64,000 bases of DNA from Xestospongia muta (taxonomy: Eukaryota; Porifera; Demospongiae; Haplosclerida; Petrosiidae), in the NCBI GenBank assembly GCA_963693285.1, contig OY848917.1, positions 32,375,245 through 32,439,244 of the forward strand. The letters are read 5' to 3'. A program made the translations under genes and the position numbers. Under the pieces are notes generated by a model. The model ran no database searches. It worked only from the letters and a program-made list of their open reading frames with translations, and was not told where the DNA came from. This document shows positions 37,601 through 51,300 of this stretch, piece after piece (position 1 is the first letter of the stretch; each line of letters begins with the position of its first letter).

Positions 37601-40600
37601 TGGAATCCATTAAAGTTTATTATGAACTTTGCATTGATCTAAAAATGTAATTAAGTACTTAATTACTTTTATTGTACACATTGTAGTTTGTACTAGTATA
37701 AGACATTAATATTATATCTTTTTCAATTTGGCCAGACTCCATTGTACATAGCATGCGCCAATGGTTATGATAAAGTAGTACAAGCATTACTAAACCATGG
37801 TGTTCGAGTGGATGTTTCAAAAAAGGTCAGTAACATATCATGTATTCATGTTAAGTTATGTAATACAGCAAAAGTTAATGAAGCTACTTTAGTCACACAG
37901 GAAATCAACAAAATTGATTGTCTATGTATTGTCATTTTTCAACTATGATTTCAATTATGGAATATCAATACAAAATATAACCTTGTAATAAATCAAATTA
38001 ATTTTTGACAGTTCTGTATTAACATAAATGTTTAGGTATATTTTTTTAATGAAGCACTATTTTAAATAATTCATTTTATTTAAATTAAAGAAAACAAATA
38101 TTAAAGAAAATAAGTGTTAATATGAATTCAATCCTATAACAAACATTTTTCCTATTTTTTCTATATTGGTATATGTAGTTAGTCATTATGTGTGACAAGT
38201 ATATGTACTTGTACTACACAATGTCATTATAATGTAATAATTTTACTATATGTGTATATATGTACTCTTATATACATGTACATGTATGAGACATGTGGAC
38301 ATAGACATTCAAAGATATGTGATGTATATTGTAAAGGTTCTGTTTATGGAGACATCCTCTGTTTAAGACATACACTTGTATGCTTTAAGTATTTAAAAGA
38401 ATATCCTTGATGTATAGCTATTATCTTTTAGCAAATCTAAAAATTAATGGCAGAATCCATCCAAGTTTGTTGTGAACTATGCATTGATCTAAAATGTAAT
38501 TAAGTACTTAATTTCTTGAATTAATTACATTGTAATTTGTACTACTATATGACATTAATATGATATCTTATTCAGTTTGGCCAGACTCCATTGTACATAA
38601 CATGTTTCAAAGGTCATGATAAAGTAGTACAAGTATTACTAGACCATGGTGTTCAAGTGGATATTCCAAACAAGGTCAGTGACACATCATGTATTCATGT
38701 TCAGTTATATAAGACAACAGAAGTTGATGAAGCTACTTTAGTCACACAGGAAATTAACAAAAAAAAAAAATATATATATATATATTGCCATTGTTCAGCT
38801 ATGATTTCAATCATGAAATATCAATACAACATATAACCTTGTAATAAGTCATATTATTTATCAAGAAGAGGTATTATGAGTTCTAAATTAACACCTACTT
38901 TGAATTTCCCTGATTTAAAGATTGTCTGATTTAAAATAAATGTCAGGCATTGGGGTTGCCATAAACCCTTACTTATTAACCCTTATCTGACGAACTACAA
39001 AACTTTAACAGTTTTTTCTGTGAGTTTTCAGCTTTCTGAATCACTTTATTACAAGATTACCTCTGAATATTTTCTTTAGCTTTTTAAAGCTTTAATGATT
39101 GTGAATGGATTTACTAACATCAAAGTTTGACACATTTATTAATCATGATCCAATAGGAACTACATCTTTGAGTGAAAAATTAAAGTAAATATTGTAAAGG
39201 ATCTCTTTATGGAGAAATCCTCTGTTTAAGAAATATACTCTATGCTTTAGGTTTTTGAAAGAAAACCCTTGATATATAGCTATCATCATTTAACAAGTCT
39301 AGAAATTAATTGTTGGAATCCATTCCAGTTTGTTGTGAACTTTGCTTTGATATAAAAATGTAATTAAGTACTTAATTATTTTTATTATATGCATTGTAGT
39401 TTTTATTAGCATATGACATTAATATTATATCTTCTTCAGTTTGCCCAGACTCCATTGTACATAGCATGTTCCAAAGGTCATGATAAAGTAGTACAAGTAT
39501 TACTAGACCATAGTGTTCAAGTGGATGTTCCAGACAAGGCTAGTGACATATCATGTATTCAAATAACACAACAGAACTTTTGGTCACGTATGAAATTAAC
39601 ATAAATTTATCTCATAATAATATGTTCACTGTTAAGATAAATATTGCTATCTACTTTGATCTGTATTAATAATTTTGTGAAAAGAAAAGAAACAAAACAG
39701 CTGGTGATGAATATGTACACACAAATCTATACAAAATTCTCATCATAAGTAATTAGGTCCTTCAATCTATATTGTTCATAACTATTGTATATTATTGTAT
39801 ATTAGTACACACCCTCTATATTTATTTCATCTGTCATGTTGATAACATAAAGTAAAACCTTCCTCTAACATTTCTGTCATGTATTAACAGAGAACGAATA
39901 TCATCTAATATTTGTTAGTAACACATTTGCTATATACATTGTAGTTTGTGATAGTATGTGACATTAATATTATATCTTGTTTAGGATGGCAAGACTCCAT
40001 TGTACATAGCATGTTACAAAGGTCATGCTAAAGTTGTACAAGTATTACTAGACCATGGTGTTCAAGTGGATGTTCCAGACAAGGTCAGTGTCATATCATG
40101 TATTCATATTAAGTTATGTAACACAACAGAAGTTTATAAGCTACTTTGGTCACATATGAAATTAACAAAAATGATCTCAATGTATTGTTATGGTTCAACT
40201 GTGATTACAATCATGGAATATTAAAACCATTTGTGTTCACTTTGCTCCTGGAAATTATGTGTGGTAAAGGATGTTGACACAAATATATATTTACATATAC
40301 TAATTATTTTGCTGTGGTACAGGCTCAGTACCAAACAATGTGTAACCTTGTGTTCTTTCAGCAAATCATGGAAGGTTTTTTGTGTTGATGACCTATTAAT
40401 AATCACTGTTACAGTACCAGTAAAATGTAATAAAAGATTAAATCCTTTTTAGTGCACACATCAATAATTTTATTGACAATAACAAAATAACATTATATGT
40501 AGCCAGTATATATCTAGGAATGAGTATACAAACAAGACATTGATGTCTCTAATTCCATCCACATCTGATGAACCACTCAATAAAGTAACTAAAAACAGAA

Positions 40601-42331
40601 GATGGATTAGCATAACATTGCAGTTGAAATATATGGATAAATGGCAAATAAACGGATGGGTCCTTTTATCACACACTATATCTCGAACATGCTGTTGATA
40701 TGGAACCAACTGCATGAGAAGATTATTAAACCTTGGGGTCGCAAAAATGAACTACTAGATCATAAGTATAGCCTTGATGTTAGAGGCAGGAGAAAAGAAA
40801 GTCTTGGGTGATATTTACTTGAACGGGTGGTACTATACAACGGACAACGCTTAACAGAGCAAACCAATTGTTGCAATCCTAACAACATAATTTATCCACA
40901 TATCGAAATACGTTTATAATAGGTTTTAGCTAAAACTGACTACGATGTGAATAACTATGGCAAATGAGAAAATCTTAAGTATTTGGCCAATTAAACGGAC
41001 ATACACAAAAAGAGTGTGGCTTTCATAATATTAAAATATTTTCTTTAACAAGTGTATGTAATTAATTATTACATGAATACAAAAATTACAGAATATATCA
41101 CGGAAGGACTGTATTTTCCGTGTTAGTTTCAATAGCAAAATTGTGTGTTAAATTGTTACATGAATACAAAAATTATTGACATTTGTCACAGAATAAGTTC
41201 ACTGTATTTTTCATCTTTAGTTTATACAAACTAATATTTCTAAACCTAAAATTAATCATAATTAAATTACCACTGTCATTAACATTAGTACACATAGATC
41301 TAGTACCTTGTCCAGTAAATCCAGTAAGAACAATAAATGCATTATACTGTAGTTAACTATAAAAGTACTATTATCTCTCAATAACATTAATGTGTGTAAA
41401 TCTAGTACATTGCCTCATTAACATTGCTAGTAAGTTGAGTGCATGTGGATCTTCTACTTTGTCCAGTTATACCAATGTGAACTTATCTATATCAATAAAT
41501 ACTAGCTGAGTTATGGTACATTAGTCTTCTATTCTTGTAAATCTTTATCTTTACTGAAATAGTATTTGTAACGTGTTCCACTTACTTTTTTCAACATTTT
41601 TTCTTTGAGGAATGGACATTTTGTTTGTTTACAATGTGCACATTTCCTTGTTAATTACATTCTTTGTGGTCAATGGCATTCTGTATACTGGTTTATGTGT
41701 GATAATACTTATGTTTTTATTATAAATATCTAAAATATACCATTACAACAGCCTCAGTATTGGTATTCCAATGAACATGCAATATTAGCCTAGTAATTTA
41801 AAAGTTATTGCAATTTTTCTGAGTATAAAGTGAGCTCAAATTGGCTTTAGTGCTGCACACTAATGTTTTAATAAGTCACATTCATTATTAAGGAGAGATA
41901 TTATCACTTCCACATTAACATCTATCTTGAATCTCCTCATTTTAGAAACACTCTAAGTAAAATGATCACCACCTATTAGGGTAACCCTAAAAACCTTATT
42001 ATTAATCTTTATCTTACAATAGATACAAAGCTTTAACAATTGTTATTTTCTGTCACTTTCAGAGTCACTTCATAACATAATTATTTTATTAACTTTATCA
42101 TTTCAAAGCTTTAATGATAGTGAGAGCATTTACTAATTACTGATTTGAAGTTTGACATGCCTAATAAAGCGTTAAAGTTTAGAAGTGTGGTTTATTATTA
42201 ACCACAGTATATTAATATTAAGTTGACAAACATACAATGACATAACAGTTATTGTAGTATACAATCCACTCTTAGTTTTTATTTAATAAAGAGAGCAAGA
42301 TGTCTTTTAGGTGAATAATTTTAATAAAATT

Positions 42332-42395
<64 letters not shown>

Positions 42396-45300
42396 TTGCT
42401 GCACGTTGTTGTCCTCATTACAGAGAGAGAACTTGTTGTGTTTGTTGTGTTTGTGCTAGGGAGAAGTGTCAATGTGTCTCATATCATACAAAAAAAGCTG
42501 GGAGGCTCAAGAACAACTTAGTGTCTGATGTTTGTCCTCCATTTTCACATGCAGTCACGTGCCCAGCCCCTGTTGTTCCTGTTCTGACTAGTTCTAGCTT
42601 TTCTCCCCATCAACATCTCCAACTACATCCTCTGATAGTCTGTTAGATTCTACTCATCAGTCAATTTTGCACCTTCCTCTTGTACATCATCTGTTTTATC
42701 TTGTGACGCAGCAGATGCTAACGTATCTTCCGTTAACTCTGCCATTCTCCTGCTATTATCATCGATTGTGAATGTCAGTGCTTCTACTCTTCAACATGTG
42801 CCCAAGGGTGCAAAGGATTTTTGGGTTTGCCTTCTGGCTGATGTTTTGTCCTTGGTACATTCTAGCTCATTTAGTTGTGAGACTTGGGAAAGGTTTTCAT
42901 GCTCCCTAAGTGCAGCGATTTTCCTTGCTGTTGAGATGTAGCATCGGGCTACTTGTAGAACCAAAATCAAATCAAAGAACCAAATAACATCCAGGGAACA
43001 AAGACGTCTTCTACCTGTCACCAATATCTTTGACCAAAACAGAACACCTATAGTTACCATACCTTATATACAAGGCTAGTACAAAGCTATCAAGAGAATA
43101 CTATCTCCCCTTAGCATGCTAACAGTCTTTAAGCCACTAACTATAAGAAAAATTCTATCAAAACCTAAAGACAAAACACCAACCTTAACAAAATCAGGTG
43201 TGGTTTATGTAGAATGAGCTAGTTAAACAAATATACATGTTTATTAATACAAAAATTGTACAGTACAAAAAGCATGTTAAGAAGAAAAATCAAAAAGATT
43301 ATTAGTAGAAAGGAGAGTTATACTATATATAAAAGAGTTATACTATATATAGAAGAAGAATACAATTTGATATGACAAGTTTATTCACTTTATCAACCTG
43401 TATATATAGGATAACTGCCTTCTAAGATTTATTTACTCAAAAGGAGAACAACAGAAGATTTATATAGATCCCACTTCAGGGCATTTGGCAAAGATCATTG
43501 GATGTCCATCAGTAACACTACAAGTTTTTCACTCCATGCTAAATATTGATTTACCACCTCGTGCAAAGTCACAAATTGCTGCAATAACGTGTATTAAAGA
43601 GCCAAATATTGTTCTAGATTTTGTGCAAGTGCAAGAACAACATGGCTTCTGTGATTGGAGTATGTTTGCTATAATTTTCACCACATCTCTGTGTGATGGA
43701 TATAATCCAGCTGAAAGTACATACACAGAGCACTTTCTACAGCACCACCTACTTCAATGCTTGGAGGTTTTAGAGAATTTCTATGTCTACAATGAGAAAG
43801 AAAGATAGGACAATTATGTAATTGAGTGTTGGTACTTGTATATTGTAAATCTAAACAACCAGAGAGTGGGAAGATGTTGCAATGTGATCAATATCAAGAT
43901 TGGTTTTATGATGATTGTGTGATTGTACCCAGTATTATTTGGATAGGAGATAATATTAGTTGGCTCTGTAAAGCCTGTATTAACTAATTATAGTATTATA
44001 TTTTTGTAAAAATAAAGAATGAACAGGTATTTATTATTTTCATTTATTATTATATTTGTAGTAACTAAGTGTTTATAATGTGTGTATTGTCAAGGCTGGT
44101 ACCAATATTTGGAAAAATAGGACCAAAAACTTCAGGCTGAGGACTAAAATTTTCAGACCTTATGGCAAAACATTTTTTTAGGGTATGACCACTAACAAAG
44201 CTACTTATGGCATTAGTTCATTTGTTTACAGCTAGCACCTTTTTAGCCACAGTCAAATCTATATCTACCTCATCAACAAAATGCATGTACATAGATACAT
44301 CTATAGTTTACATCTGTTTATTCTCTTTATGCTATATGTTATTAGGATGGAAAGACTGCATTCTATGTGGCTGTTGAGAAAAACCATACCGATATTGCAC
44401 TTCATTTGATTAAGAGTGGCTGTTCTGTTGACATTAAGGATAAAGTGAGTTAATATAGGTTGTAGTACTGATGAACAAAGCCACTTACATAATAGTTCAT
44501 ATGTTTACATATCTGTACTTAAACAAGCTAGCCTCTCCTCAGCAATGTTCATGGGCAAATGACTTCACTTTATCAACAAACTGATGGGTATAGTAGGGTC
44601 TACAAGCAAAGTAGGTCTATTGGCCTATTGGAATATGTGGAATATAAAACAGTAGTTTTGTCTCCAGACTATCACAATAAATAAAAGTCTTGTATCTTGC
44701 CTTGATAATCTTAGGACAAAAAATATTGTAATTACACACAAGTCTTTTTTCTTGTCAAGTCTAAGAATAGTAACTAGTTTCAGATGTCATGTGAGAATAA
44801 TAACATTCATATGTTAAATTGTATTTAGTCATTACCACAATACTGGTGTACATATTATTCCATTGTTTATACAAGATTGTATTTCTGACATTGATAGACA
44901 GTCTATGACATGGTCCTAACATGTTTTGGACCATGTTGTAATACATATACATATATACATATATGTTCACTTTCATCATTTTGTGGTATTGTTGTATATG
45001 TCTTTTTTTAATAAAATAAAACTCACATGTATTAACTGCTGATGTACGTGGCAACTAATGAATTTAAATAACCATTGCTATGAACATTTCAAATATGGTG
45101 TGACTGATCAAGGCTCAAAATTATATAAAGGTTTTTAAAAGCAGAGAATCAAGTGACTATCATCTAGTATTAATTAGTAACACATTTTCTATGTGCATTA
45201 TAGTTTGTACTAGTATGTAACATATATCTTGTTTAGGATGGCAAGACTCCATTGTACATAGCATGTTACTATGATAATTATAACATAGTACAAATATTAC

Positions 45301-48300
45301 TAGACCATGGTGTTCAAATGGATGTTCCAGATAAGGTCAGTGGCATATCATGTATTCATGTTAAGTTATATAACACAACAGAAGTTTATAAGCTACTTTG
45401 GTCACATGAAATTAACAAAAAATGATCTCAATGTATTGTTATGGTTCAACTGTGATTACAATCATGGAATATTGAAATTCATTTATGTTCACTTTGCTCC
45501 TGGAAATTATGTGTGGTAGAGGATGTTGACAGAAATATATATTTACATATACTAATTATATTGTTGTGGTACAGGCTCATTGGTGAGTGTTTTCTACCAA
45601 ATAATGTGTAACCTTGTGTTCTTTTAGCAAATCATGGAAGGATTTTTATGTTGATGACCTAATAATAATCATTGTTACAGTACCAGTAAAACGTAGTAAA
45701 AGATTAAATCCTTTTTAGTACACACATCAATAATTTTATTGACAATAACAAAATAACATTGTAATGTAGCCAGTATATATCTAGGAATGAGTACAAACAA
45801 GACATTGATGTCTCTAATTCCATCCACCTCTGATGAACCACTCAATAAAGTACTAAAAACAGAAGATGGATTAGCATAACATTGCAGTTGAAATATATAG
45901 GGCAAATGGCGAATAAATGGACTGGTCCTTTTATCAGACACTATATCTTAAGACATGAACATGGTGTTGATATGGAACTAACTGTATTTAAAAGAGAAGA
46001 CTGTTAAACCTTGGGGTTGCAAAAATGAACTACTAGATTATAAGTATAGCCTTGATGTTAGAGGCGGGAGAAGGAAGTCTTGGGTGATATTTACTCGAAT
46101 GGGTGGTACTATAGAACGGACAATAGTTAACAGAGCAAACCAATTGTTGCAATCCTAACAACATAATTTATCCACATATCAAAATACATTTATAATAAGT
46201 TTCAGCTAAAACTGACTACGATGTGAATAACTATGGCAAATGAGAAAATCTTAAGTGTTTGGCCAATTAAACCAACATACATAAAAAGGGTGTGGCTTTC
46301 AAAATATTAAAATATTTACTATAGCAAGTGTATGTAATTAATTATTACATGAATACAAAAATTACAGAATATATCACAGAAGAACTGTATTTTCGTCTTA
46401 GTTTCAATAGCAAAATTGTGTGTTAAATTGTTACATGAATGCAAAAATTATTGACATTTGTCACAGAATAAGTTGACTGTATTTTTCATCTTTAGTTTCA
46501 ATCCAATACAAACTTGATGAAACCATTCTCCTCAGTAATAGCATTCTACCCACTTATAAGCTTTGGGATTTTCACAGTTCTTATCTTTGCAATTTGTAAT
46601 GACCTGTCCAGTGTCTGCTGGATACAAACTTATATTTCTAAACATAACATTAATTATAATTACCTCTCGTTAGTAAATCCAGTAAGAACAATAAATACAT
46701 TATACTGTAGTTAACTATAAAAGTACTATTATCTCTTTCAATAACATTAATGTGTGTAAATCTAGTACATTGTCTCATTAACATTGCTAGTAAGTTGAGT
46801 GCATGTGGATCTTCTACTTTGTCCAGTTATACCAATGGGAACTTATCTATATCAATAAATACTAGCTGAGTTATGGTACATTAGTCTTCTATTCTTGTAA
46901 ATCTTTATCTTTACTGAAATAGTATTTGTAACGTGTTCCACTTACTTTTTTCAACATTTTTTCTTTGAGGAATGGACATTTTGTTTGTTTACAATGTGCA
47001 CATTTCCTTGTTAATTACATTCTTTGTGGTCAATGGCATTCTGTATACCGGTTTATGTTTATGTTTTCATTATAAATATCTAAAATATACCATTACAACA
47101 GCCTCAGTATTGGTATTCCAATGAACATGCAATATTAACTTAGTAATAAAAAAGTTATTGCAATTTTTCTGAGTGTAAAGTGAACTCAAATGGCTTTAGT
47201 CAATTATAGTATTATATTTTGTAAAAATAAAGAATGAACAGGTATTTATTATTTTCATTTATTATTATATTTGTAGTAACTAAGTGTTTATAATGTGTGT
47301 ATTGTCGAGGCTGGTACCAATATTTGGAAAAATAGGACCAAACATTTCAGGCTGAGGACTAAAATTTTCAGACCTTATGGCAAAAAATTTTTAGGGTATG
47401 ACCACTAACAAAGCTACTTATGGCATTAGTTCATTTGTTTACAGCTGGCACCTTTTTAGCCACAGTCAAATCTATATCTACCTCATCAACAAAATGCATG
47501 TACATAGATACATCTATAGTTTACATCTGTTTATTCTCTTTATGCTATATGTTATTAGGATGGAAAGACTGCATTCTATGTGGCTGTTGAGAAAAACCAT
47601 ACCGATATTGCACTTCATTTGATTAAGAGTGGCTGTTCTGTTGACATTAAGGATAAAGTGAGTTAATATGTTGTAGTACTGATGAACAAAGCCACTTACA
47701 TAATAGTTCATATGTTTACATATCTGTACTTAAACAAGCTAGCCTCTCCTCAGCAATGTTCATGGGAAAATGACTTCACTTTATCAACAAACTGATGGGT
47801 ATAGTAGGGTCTACAAGCAAACTAGGCCTATTGGCCTATTGGAATATGTGGAATGTAGGACAGTAGTTTTGTCTATAGACTATCACAGTAAATTAAAGTC
47901 CTGTATCTTGCCTTGATTATCTTAGGACAAAAAATATTGTAATTACACACAAGTCGTTTTTCTTGTCAAGTCTAAGAATAGTAACTAGTATCAGATGTCA
48001 TGTGATAATAATGACATTCATATCATGAAATTGTATTTAGTCATTACCACAATACTGGTGTACATATTATTTACTGTACCAAGAAAATTGATCAAAGATA
48101 CCATACTACATTTCACCATGGGGCATGGTTGTTTGGGACAAGACTAACTAACCTCAAGCAGTCATTTTGACAGCAGTAGTTGGGGCTAGCTTATTAAACA
48201 TCTATAACTTTTTATAATGAAACATAATTAGTGATAGACTTGTTACATGTGGTCAAAATCTATATGTAGTTGTCTTCTTTCTATATATATTTGATTATCT

Positions 48301-51300
48301 AAATATTGAGAGGAAAACATTAGAAAAAATCACATCTTTTAGTCTCTATATTTTATAGGATATAATTATACAACATATCGTACTAAATTCTATGTATTAA
48401 GTATTTACATCACATACATATATAACGTATGAATATGTAAAATCATATACATTAATCTACTATAGTAGCATCATTACTACATAAAATCAAATGACTCATT
48501 AGACTGTCTTTGCTTTTTTAGTATGATGAGACTTCTTTACACTATGCAGCCATGAATGACAATATTGACCTTGTTAGGGCAATTATGGACCATACTGCTC
48601 AGATTGATGTTAAGAATAAGGTGAGTATATATTTAAAAGTACAGCTATGTTAAGAACCATCATTTATACAAGATTGTATTTCTGACATTGATAGACAGTC
48701 TATGACATGGTCCTAACATGTTTTGGACCATGTTGTAATACATATACATATATACGTATATGTTCACTTTCATCATTTTGTGGTATTGTTGTATATATGT
48801 CTTTTTTTAATAAAATAAAACTCACATGTATTAACTGCTGATGTACGTGGCAACTAATGAATTTAAATAACCATTGCTATGAACATTTCAAATATGGTGT
48901 GACTGATCAAGGCTCAAAATTATATAAAGGTTTTTAAAAGCAGAGAATCAAGTGACTATCATCTAGTATTAATTAGTAACACATTTTCTATGTGCATTAT
49001 AGTTTGTACTAGTATGTAACATATATCTTGTTTAGGATGGCAAGACTCCATTGTACATAGCATGTTACTATGATAATTATAACATAGTACAAATATTACT
49101 AGACCATGGTGTTCAAATGGATGTTCCAGATAAGGTCAGTGGCATATCATGTATTCATGTTAAGTTATATAACACAACAGAAGTTTATAAGCTACTTTGG
49201 TCACATATGAAAAATTAACAAAAAATGATCTCAATGTATTGTTATGGTTCAACTGTGATTACAATCATGGAATATTGAAATTCATTTGTGTTCACTTTGC
49301 TCCTGGAAATTATGTGTGGTAGAGGATGTTGACAGAAATATATATTTACATATACTAATTGTATTGTTGTGGTACAGGCTCATTCGTGAGTGTTTTCTAC
49401 CAAATAATGTGTAACCTTGTGTTCTTTTAGCAAATCATGGAAGGATTTTTATGTTGATGACCTAATAATAATCATTGTTACAGTACCAGTAAAATGTAGT
49501 AAAAGATAAATCCTTTTTAGTACACACATCGATAATTTTATTGACAATATCAAAATAACATTATATGTAGCCAGTATATATCTAGGAATGAGTACAAACA
49601 AGACATTGAGGCCTCTAATTCTATCCACTTCTGATGAACCACTCAATAACGTACTAAAAAAAGAAGATGGATTAGCATAACATTGCAGTTGAAATATATA
49701 GGGCAAATGGCGAATAAATGGACTGGTCCTTTTATCAGACACTATATCTTAAGAGATGAACATGGTGTTGATATGGAACTAACTGTATTTAAAAGAGAAG
49801 ACTGTTAAACCGTGGGGTTGCAAAAATGAACTACTAGATCATAAGTATAGCCTTGATGTTAGAGGTGGGACAAAAGAAAGTCTTGGGTGATATTTACTTG
49901 AACGGGTGGTACTATACAACGGACAACGGTTAACAGAGCAAACCAATTGTTGCAATCCTAACAACATAATTTATCCACATATCGAAATACATTTATAATA
50001 AGTTTCAGCTAAAACTGACTACGATGTGAATAACTATGGCAAATGAGAAAATCTTAAGTGTTTGGCCAATTAAACCAACATACATAAAAAGGGTGTGGCT
50101 TTCAAAATATTAAAATATTTACTATAGCAAGTGTATGTAATTATTTATTACATGAATACAAAAATTACAGAAAATATCACAGAAGGACTGTATTTTTTGT
50201 CTTAGTTTCAATAGCAAAATTATGTGTTAAATTGTTACATGAATGCAAAAATTATTGACATTTGTCACAGAATAAGTTGACTGTATTTTTCATCTTTAGT
50301 TTCAATCCAATACAAACTTGACGAAACCATTCTCCACAGTAATAACATTCTACCCACTTATAAGCTTTGGGATTTTCACAGTTCTTATCTTTGCAATTTG
50401 TAATAACCTGTCCAGTGTTTGCTGGATACAAACTAATATTTCTAAACATAAAATTAATTATAATTACCTCTGTCATTAACATTAGTACACATAGATCTAG
50501 TACCTTGTCCAGTAAATCCAGTAAGAACAATAAATACATTATATTGTAGTTAACTATAAAAGTACTATTATCTCTTTCAATAACATTAATGTGTATAAAT
50601 CTAGTACATTGTCTCATTAACATTGCTAGTAAGTTAAGTGCATGTGGATCTTCTACTTTGTCCAGTTATACCAATGGGAACTTATCTATATCAATAAATA
50701 CTAGCTGAGTTATGGTACATTAGTCTTCTATTCTTGTAAATTTTTATCTTTATTGTAATAGTATTTGTAACTTGTTCCGCTTACTTTTTTCAACCTTTTT
50801 TCTTTGAGGAATGGACATTTTGTTTGTTTACAATGTGCACATTTCCTTGTTAATTACATTCTTTGTGGTCAATGGCATTCTGTATACCAGTTTATGTGTG
50901 ATAATACTTATGTTTTTATTATAAATATCTAAAATATACCATTACAACAGCCTCAGTATTGGTATTCCAATGAACATGCAATATTAACTTAGTAATAAAA
51001 AAAGTTATTGCAATTTTTCTGAGTGTAAAGTGAACTCAAATGGCTTTAGTCAATTATAGTATTATATTTTGTAAAAATAAAGGATGAACAGGTATTTATT
51101 ATTTTCATTTATTATTATATTTGTAGTAACTAAGTGATTATAATGTGTGTATTGTCAAGGCTGGTACCAATATTTGGAAAAATAGGACCAAAAACTTCAG
51201 GCTGAGGACTAAAATTTTCAGACCTTATGGCAAAACATTTTTTAGGGTATGACCACTAACAAAGCTACTTATGGCATTAGTTCATTTGTTTACAGCTAGC

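Noticed and set aside
42272..42472. Poly-Ile and poly-Asn open frames on either strand
   Set aside because: Produced by the (TAA)n microsatellite.
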